The position numbers were made by a program, and so were the translations under genes. This document shows positions 59,961 through 64,000 of a stretch of DNA of 64,000 bases, in pieces. Each line of letters opens with the position of its first letter. Within the stretch, counting starts at the first letter, position 1. Origin of the DNA: Vibrio coralliilyticus (GTDB lineage: Bacteria; Pseudomonadota; Gammaproteobacteria; Enterobacterales; Vibrionaceae); contig NZ_CP024627.1 of NCBI RefSeq assembly GCF_024449095.1, positions 1,302,001 to 1,366,000 on the forward strand, written 5' to 3'. Below the pieces are notes generated by a model. That model ran no database searches. It was not told the origin of the DNA and saw only the letters and a program-made list of their open reading frames with translations.

Positions 59961-60377
59961 ATGAATGAAATGAAAGAACCTTGGAAAAAAGATACAAATG
60001 ATCGTTACTTGGATATGGTTAAATCCGTAGTCAATCTATCTACCGCGTCTTTATTGCTGCCAGTCTTTTTCGCTAGGAACTTTATTGACATTCCGAAAGA
60101 TTCTCCTTTGTTGGCAGTATTCGGCTGTAGTATCTATATTGCGTGGCTTTTGTTAGGGTTATCTATTCTTAGCGGTTTAGTTTATCAATACCTTTCAGCG
60201 AAATGGCTCAGGATTGCATGGGGGAAGCAAGCAGGCATTCTCTGGTCAAAGAACACATCAGAATCTACAGTTGAAAACTGCATGGAATGGTGTTTGTGGG
60301 TGTGTGTTGCTTATTTCATCTCTGGTGTAGCCTTTACATTGTATTTTTTCATGACTTTTGAAGGTGCCCACTTATAG
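59961..60377 (+). CDS. hypothetical membrane protein
   Basis: A 138-residue protein with spans VNLSTASLLLPVFFA, LLAVFGCSIYIAWLLLGLSI (running into LSGLVYQYL) and CLWVCVAYFISGVAFTLYFF. The N-terminal 20 residues are charged (EPWKKDTNDRYLDM). I take ATG 59961, although no strong ribosome site is visible; the longer frame begins in the attC. Fifth of the local run of membrane-protein cassettes. Confidence 0.7.
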   Translation: MNEMKEPWKKDTNDRYLDMVKSVVNLSTASLLLPVFFARNFIDIPKDSPLLAVFGCSIYIAWLLLGLSILSGLVYQYLSAKWLRIAWGKQAGILWSKNTSESTVENCMEWCLWVCVAYFISGVAFTLYFFMTFEGAHL

Positions 60378-60386
60378 TCATGCTTA

Positions 60387-60507
60387 TAACAAAGCGTTTA
60401 AGACGGATTCACAACGCTTGGCATTTTTGGTTTGTATCAGCTTAAGTGTTTACGGCACAATGGTTTAGGTTACGTGGTCGCGTTGTTCACCACTTAACGC
60501 GGCGTTA
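60387..60507 (+). repeat. attC, type H
   Basis: 121 bp, TAACAAAGCGTTTAAGACGG. Confidence 0.9.
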
Positions 60508-60979
60508 GGTTGCTTTAAGTTTTTGCGGTTTGTAGTTTTGTAATCAGCCACTTCAATAAACTTGTTTATCGCGAATCTTAGCGGCCATGTGGCTCGAGCT
60601 TATTCAGGTGAAGGTTTCATTTAATTGGCAAGTTTTGGCGTCAGCAGCTGAGTGTTTTCCGTTTTCAGTGCTCTTGGCTGGGCTTGTTCATTGAAAGTTC
60701 GTAATCTCAATTTGGTTAGCTTTTTGCTTCAGTGAACCACCGCAAAAATAGTGACGTGGTTGCTATTCAGTTTCGGTGGTTGTTGCGGTGCAGCTAGCTT
60801 TGGTGTTTCATGGTCTAGTCCTATAGCTCCAGCTAGCAAAGACGTTCGTAATGAGCATACCTAACAATCAGCTCAAGACGGACAACCAACGCCTAGCGGT
60901 TTTGTATCTGGTTGTGCTCAGTGTTTACGGTGGTTTGTTTGAGTTTTGTGTTATTGTTGGTTGCCGCTTAGCAAGGGCG
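60505..60979 (+). mobile_element. R-cassette copy 32, subtype B
   Basis: 475 bp; attC 60862-60982. Shares its block with copy 8 (9926). Confidence 0.85.
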
Positions 60980-61000
60980 TTAGTTGCACGAGGAGGTTTC

Positions 61001-61774
61001 GTGGAAGAATTATCAGGTGGAAGAGAATCAGCAATATATCGAGATGGTGAAGTTGTCTATCGTCCTCTTCAGCCGTGGAGTCCTACAATTCAGCTTATTT
61101 TGAAACACCTCGAGCGAGAAAATGTAGATGAATGTCCAAGATTTCTTGGTGTTAACTAAGAACAGGAAGTCCTAAGTTTTGTCGTTGGAAATACTTATAA
61201 CTATCCTCTAGTCGGTGCAATTGCTACTGTGGATGCACTCACATCAGCAGGTAAACTATTGCGTAAAATACATGACTCAACTGCGCCACTTTTGGAACAA
61301 GTAGATGTCAATGCACACAAGTGGATGCTAGAGCCAAGAGAGCCTTTTGAAGTTATCTGTCATGGTGACTTTACCCCATACAATGTTGCTCTATCCGAGA
61401 ACACAGTTGTAGGTGTATTTGATTTTGATACTGCGCACCCTGCGCCAAGAATATGGGATTTAGCATATTCAGTTTATTGTTGGTCGCCTTTCAAAACTGA
61501 CAGCAATGATAAGTTAGGCACAATCTCTGAGCAGGTAACTAGAGCTAAGTTGTTCTGTGATAGTTACGGTGCATCTACGTCTGAAAGAAATCAACTAGCG
61601 GACGCAATGATTGAGCGATTACAGGCTTTAGTTTTGTTCATGCGCAGTGAAGCTGAAAATGGTAATGAAACCTTTGCTGAAAACATAGAGCAAGGTCATC
61701 TTCAAGCTTATCTAAATGACATAGAATATATCACTGAAAATAAACAAAAAATTCAGTGCGCGTTGTGCAACTAA
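61001..61774 (+). pseudogene. aminoglycoside phosphotransferase family gene, copy 3, with nonsense codon
   Basis: Same 258-codon frame and GTG start as copies at 5765 and 9067, closest to 9067. Codon 53 is TAA (61157-61159) where the others have CAA (Gln53), so only a 52-residue peptide is made from the normal start. Beyond the stop the frame is clean and keeps HGDFTPYN and DFD, so the mutation is recent. An internal start could yield a fragment with the catalytic loop but without the N-lobe, unlikely to be active. Confidence 0.9.
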
Positions 61775-61862
61775 CAAAGCATTTAAGAGTGATTCGCAAC
61801 GCTTGGCATTTTCGCTTCGCTCAAGTATAGCCAAGCGTCGCTCACACCTTAATGCGGCGTTA
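61772..61862 (+). repeat. attC, type S
   Basis: 91 bp; third copy of the site type that accompanies the phosphotransferase gene. Confidence 0.9.
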
Positions 61863-61889
61863 TGCAAATTACAAATAAGGATAATTAGC

Positions 61890-62272
61890 ATGTCAGAAAG
61901 TGAAAAAGTTGAATTGGTCGAGGCCTATATAAGTCGTTACAACGCGTTTGATGTGACTGGGATGTTAGAGATTCTTAGTGATAATATCGTTTTCGAAAAC
62001 GAATCAAATGGTGAGATAACGGCGCGTACAGTAGGTAAGGTAGATTTTGAAAACTTAGCTTCCCAGTCAGCAAAAATGTTTAGTGCTCGCCAGCAAGTTG
62101 TAACGGATATACAGCTAAGTGATAGTACAGCAACAGTCAGTATCGATTATACGGGTCTTTGGCAATCGATCTTCCCAATGGTCTCAAGGAAGGCCAGGAA
62201 TTAGCTATGAAAGGTAAGACATACTTTAAGTTTCAAAATGGTAAAATACATCACATTAAAGACGTGAGCTAA
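61890..62272 (+). pseudogene. SnoaL/NTF2-like gene with a frameshift
   Basis: ATG 61890 follows AAGGATAA. The frame gives SEKVELVEAYISRYNAFDVT, GMLEILSDNIVFENESNGEI and VSIDYTG, the start of an NTF2-like (SnoaL) fold, then runs into a stop at 62204. Sequence in the next frame continues sensibly: LAIDLPNGLKEGQELAMKGK and TYFKFQNGKIHHIKDVS, ending at TAA 62270. One base appears to be missing near 62155. The joined protein would be about 127 residues, typical of the family, whose members are small isomerases, hydrolases or binding proteins. Confidence 0.83.
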
Positions 62273-62279
62273 ATTTGCA

Positions 62280-62400
62280 TAACAAAGCGTTCAATGGGAC
62301 AGTCAACGCTTGGCATCTTTATCTCACATTTTTGTTTTTGTGTTGATGTCACAATGGTTTAAGTTTGTGGTAGCGTTGTCTGCCCATTAACGCGGCGTTA
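62280..62400 (+). repeat. attC, type G
   Basis: 121 bp, TAACAAAGCGTTCAATGGGACAG. Confidence 0.9.
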
Positions 62401-62433
62401 GTGCTTATCTATAGACGATGAACGGAGTTTGTT

Positions 62434-62970
62434 ATGGCAAGACCGAAGACTAAGGAAGAGTTAATTCATCAAGCTGATGAGAGTTTTACAAAGCTATTTC
62501 GGTATATCGATTCAATGCCTGAAAGTGTGTTAAATACTGAGTTTGATTTTTCCAGTGATAAGGGTAAAAAGGAATTACATTGGGCCCGCGACCGAAACCT
62601 TCGAGATGTATTGATACATCTGTACGAATGGCATCAGTTGTTACTGAAATGGGTTAATTCAAACATGGCGGGGCAGAAGGCCAGTTTTCTTCCTGAACCA
62701 TACAATTGGAAAACATACGGCCAAATGAACATTGAATTTTGGCAAAAGCACCAAGAAACAGAGTTGTCGGCAGCAAAGCGATTGGTACAGGAAAGTCATA
62801 AAGCGTCGCTCGAGTTAGCTAATAGTTTTACTAATGAGGCACTTTTCACCAAACAGTATTTCGATTGGACCGGTACAACAACGTTAGGAAGTTACTGTGT
62901 ATCTGCGATGCCAAGTCACTATGATTGGGCGTTAAAAAAGCTCCGGGCTCACGCAAAAATGCATTCGTAA
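62434..62970 (+). CDS. ClbS/DfsB family four-helix-bundle protein
   Basis: A 178-residue protein that matches the ClbS/DfsB family (DUF1706): MARPKTKEELIHQADESFTK, FDFSSDKGKKELHWARDRNL, RDVLIHLYEWHQLLLKWV and the ending SAMPSHYDWALKKLRAHAK. ClbS of colibactin producers opens the cyclopropane warhead and protects the cell; other members have no known substrate. The His in LYEWHQ and YDWA motif near the C-terminus are family landmarks. GGAG precedes ATG 62434. It looks complete. Confidence 0.87.
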   Translation: MARPKTKEELIHQADESFTKLFRYIDSMPESVLNTEFDFSSDKGKKELHWARDRNLRDVLIHLYEWHQLLLKWVNSNMAGQKASFLPEPYNWKTYGQMNIEFWQKHQETELSAAKRLVQESHKASLELANSFTNEALFTKQYFDWTGTTTLGSYCVSAMPSHYDWALKKLRAHAKMHS

Positions 62971-62981
62971 AAAGTACGCAC

Positions 62982-63072
62982 TAACAAAGCATTTAAGAGT
63001 GATTCGCAACGCTTGGCGTTTTCGCTTCGCTCAAGTATAGCCAAGCGTCGCTCACACCTTAATGCGGCGTTA
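62982..63072 (+). repeat. attC, type S
   Basis: 91 bp, arms CGCTTGGCG and GCCAAGCGTCG. Confidence 0.9.
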
Positions 63073-63107
63073 TGTGATTGGCAAAATTGAAATAAAAAGG
63101 AAACTCT

Positions 63108-63326
63108 ATGATTCTTAAATTTAATGTGTTCGGTAGAATCATGTCAGTTTATCGTGAAGCAGATAATTGGGTTTTATATAGAGAATCTGACGCAGGAGTA
63201 CGAACTAAAGTCTATGATGTCGTGATTCCCTCTGATTTGACCGAAACTGAATTAGCACAGTATTTGGATGATATTTATCATGAATATGCTAATCAGAAAG
63301 ATCATTCAGTGTTTCAAATAAATTGA
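63108..63326 (+). CDS. small hypothetical protein (possibly DUF7661-like)
   Basis: A 72-residue protein: MILKFNVFGRIMSVYREADN, WVLYRESDAGVRTKVYDVVI and PSDLTETELAQYLDDIYHEY. It resembles a group of small proteins beginning MxLKFxVFGxxxxV and containing VYDxVIPxxLxExELxxYLxDIxHE that occur in Vibrio cassettes and elsewhere; their role is unknown. AAAGGAAA precedes ATG 63108. Confidence 0.75.
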   Translation: MILKFNVFGRIMSVYREADNWVLYRESDAGVRTKVYDVVIPSDLTETELAQYLDDIYHEYANQKDHSVFQIN

Positions 63327-63328
63327 AA

Positions 63329-63350
63329 CTAACAAGTTGTAGGTTGTGGC
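63329..63350 (+). repeat. remnant of a truncated attC
   Basis: CTAACAAGTTGTAGG two bases after the stop codon copies the left end of a type C attC (compare TAACAAGTTGTTCAAG at 31127), but the rest is missing and a full attC starts 48 bases later. Confidence 0.45.
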
Positions 63351-63376
63351 TGATCGGATATGCCAGAAAAATCACA

Positions 63377-63497
63377 TAACAATGCGTTTAAGATGGATTC
63401 GCAACGCTTGGTAATTTTGGTTTGAATCAGCTTAAGTGTTTACGGCACAATGCTTTAGGTTTGGTGGTAGCGTTGCTCACCACTTAACGCGGCGTTA
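63377..63497 (+). repeat. attC, type H
   Basis: 121 bp, TAACAATGCGTTTAAGATGG with CAACGCTTGGTAA. Confidence 0.9.
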
Positions 63498-63512
63498 TGC
63501 AAATGAGGGAGT

Positions 63513-63965
63513 ATGGATAATTACTTAGACATTTGGCTTTCTGTTACTCAAATAATTTTTGTCCTTTGCTTGTTATTACTTTTTTGGTTTGGATGCTTGA
63601 GTAAAGGTAAAGAATGCATAGTAGTATTTGTAGGGATGGTATTCTTAGTCATGCTCTCAGATACTTTACTGAGGCATCAAATCAGAACAGTACTCACTGA
63701 AAAAATAAGTGATTACAGCTTTGTTATTGAATCGGATGTAGACTTTGATGAATCAAAGCTCTTGGATGCAATAAAAAATAAAAAGTATGTGACATTATAT
63801 AGGACGAAACCACTAACTAAAAATAAAGTGCGGATCGTTGTTAACAATGGTGAGGTCGAGCTGTTGATAGCTGAGGACTCAAAGAATGACAACACATTCT
63901 GGGTTTATTACCCCAAATACAGATACAGCCGAGTTAATGCTATTGGTAAAGTTCGCATTCGTTGA
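63513..63965 (+). CDS. hypothetical membrane protein
   Basis: A 150-residue protein with two membrane spans near the N-terminus (WLSVTQIIFVLCLLLLFWFG and CIVVFVGMVFLVMLSDTLL) and a C-terminal soluble domain of about 90 residues with strands KYVTLYRTKPLTKNKVRIVV and NTFWVYYPKYRYSRV. GAGGGAG precedes ATG 63513 by a few bases. Last complete gene in the window. No family recognised. Confidence 0.72.
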   Translation: MDNYLDIWLSVTQIIFVLCLLLLFWFGCLSKGKECIVVFVGMVFLVMLSDTLLRHQIRTVLTEKISDYSFVIESDVDFDESKLLDAIKNKKYVTLYRTKPLTKNKVRIVVNNGEVELLIAEDSKNDNTFWVYYPKYRYSRVNAIGKVRIR

Positions 63966-63973
63966 TATTTGCA

Positions 63974-64000
63974 TAACAAGTCGCTTAACAGGGACTCCTA
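63974..64000 (+). repeat. attC, left end only (cut by window)
   Basis: TAACAAGTCGCTTAACAGGG is the left end of another attC; the array continues beyond the window. Confidence 0.75.

Overview
This window is a long run of integron gene cassettes, almost certainly the start of the chromosomal (super)integron of a Vibrio. I base that on about 100 attC recombination sites, all in the same orientation, one every 400-1200 bases. Almost every gene is a single short plus-strand reading frame between two such sites, and many products are small Vibrio-type hypothetical proteins, GNAT enzymes, toxin-antitoxin pairs and lone membrane proteins. The attC sites look like those of the harveyi/parahaemolyticus/vulnificus group; I cannot name the species. 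No attC precedes position 117, where the first simple site (GTTATG) lies, so bases 1-117 are probably attI and the first cassette is the one nearest the integrase.

The attC sites fall into recognisable types, named here by letter. H: about 121-123 bp, left end like TAACAAAGCRTTTAAGAG, right end GCGGCGTTA. H2: the same but TAACAAGCAATTTAAGAG and AATTGGGCGTTA. S: about 91 bp, with a compact hairpin CGCTTGGC/GCCAAGCG. G: about 121 bp with GGACAGYCAACGC. C: about 120 bp with CTGTTCAAGAG and CGCGTGG. R: about 120 bp, TAACMATCMGCTCAAGACGG to AGCAAGGGCGTTA. Cassette ends are given at the G of the GTT crossover triplet.

The most striking content is a cassette of 474-479 bp without a convincing gene, called the R-cassette here. 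It occurs as 32 full copies plus one copy broken by an inserted HNH gene, about 15 kb or a quarter of the window. Copies occur singly, in tandem, and five in a row at 43891-46274. They share a perfectly kept inverted repeat (CACCGCAA ... TTGCGGTG), end in an R-type attC, and fall into two subtypes that differ in one internal block. Other ORF-poor cassettes also recur (8051 = 32081; 27026 ~ 37821; 48018).

Region by region: 1-10.9 kb holds small hypotheticals, a GrpB-like protein, a tautomerase-like protein, a GNAT, two phosphotransferase copies, YrhK-like protein and nine R-cassettes. 10.9-12.6 kb is a DarTG toxin-antitoxin cassette. 12.6-27 kb holds hypotheticals, a VOC protein, DUF3465, several membrane proteins and ten R-cassettes. 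27-34 kb holds three cassettes with nuclease or GNAT genes (a PD-(D/E)XK-like protein and a DpnII/MboI-type nuclease) plus second copies of two earlier cassettes. 34-43 kb holds a GFA protein, a RidA-like protein, a lipoprotein and a reversed ParE-Phd pair. 43-51 kb holds an SDR enzyme, the five-fold R-cassette run, a Shedu-like HNH-nuclease fusion and the broken R-cassette. 51-64 kb holds a reversed RelB/ParE-type pair, VF530, a deaminase fusion, a run of membrane-protein cassettes, a third (nonsense) phosphotransferase copy, a frameshifted SnoaL-like gene and a ClbS-like protein.

These genes do not form operons. Each is an independent mobile unit, probably silent far from the attI promoter except where a cassette has its own promoter (toxin-antitoxin pairs). 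Functions that recur are phage defence or toxin-antitoxin stabilisation, small-molecule modification and unknown membrane proteins. At least five genes are broken (two nonsense, three frameshift), consistent with weak selection on silent cassettes. All family names come from recognising motifs by eye; no database search was run.
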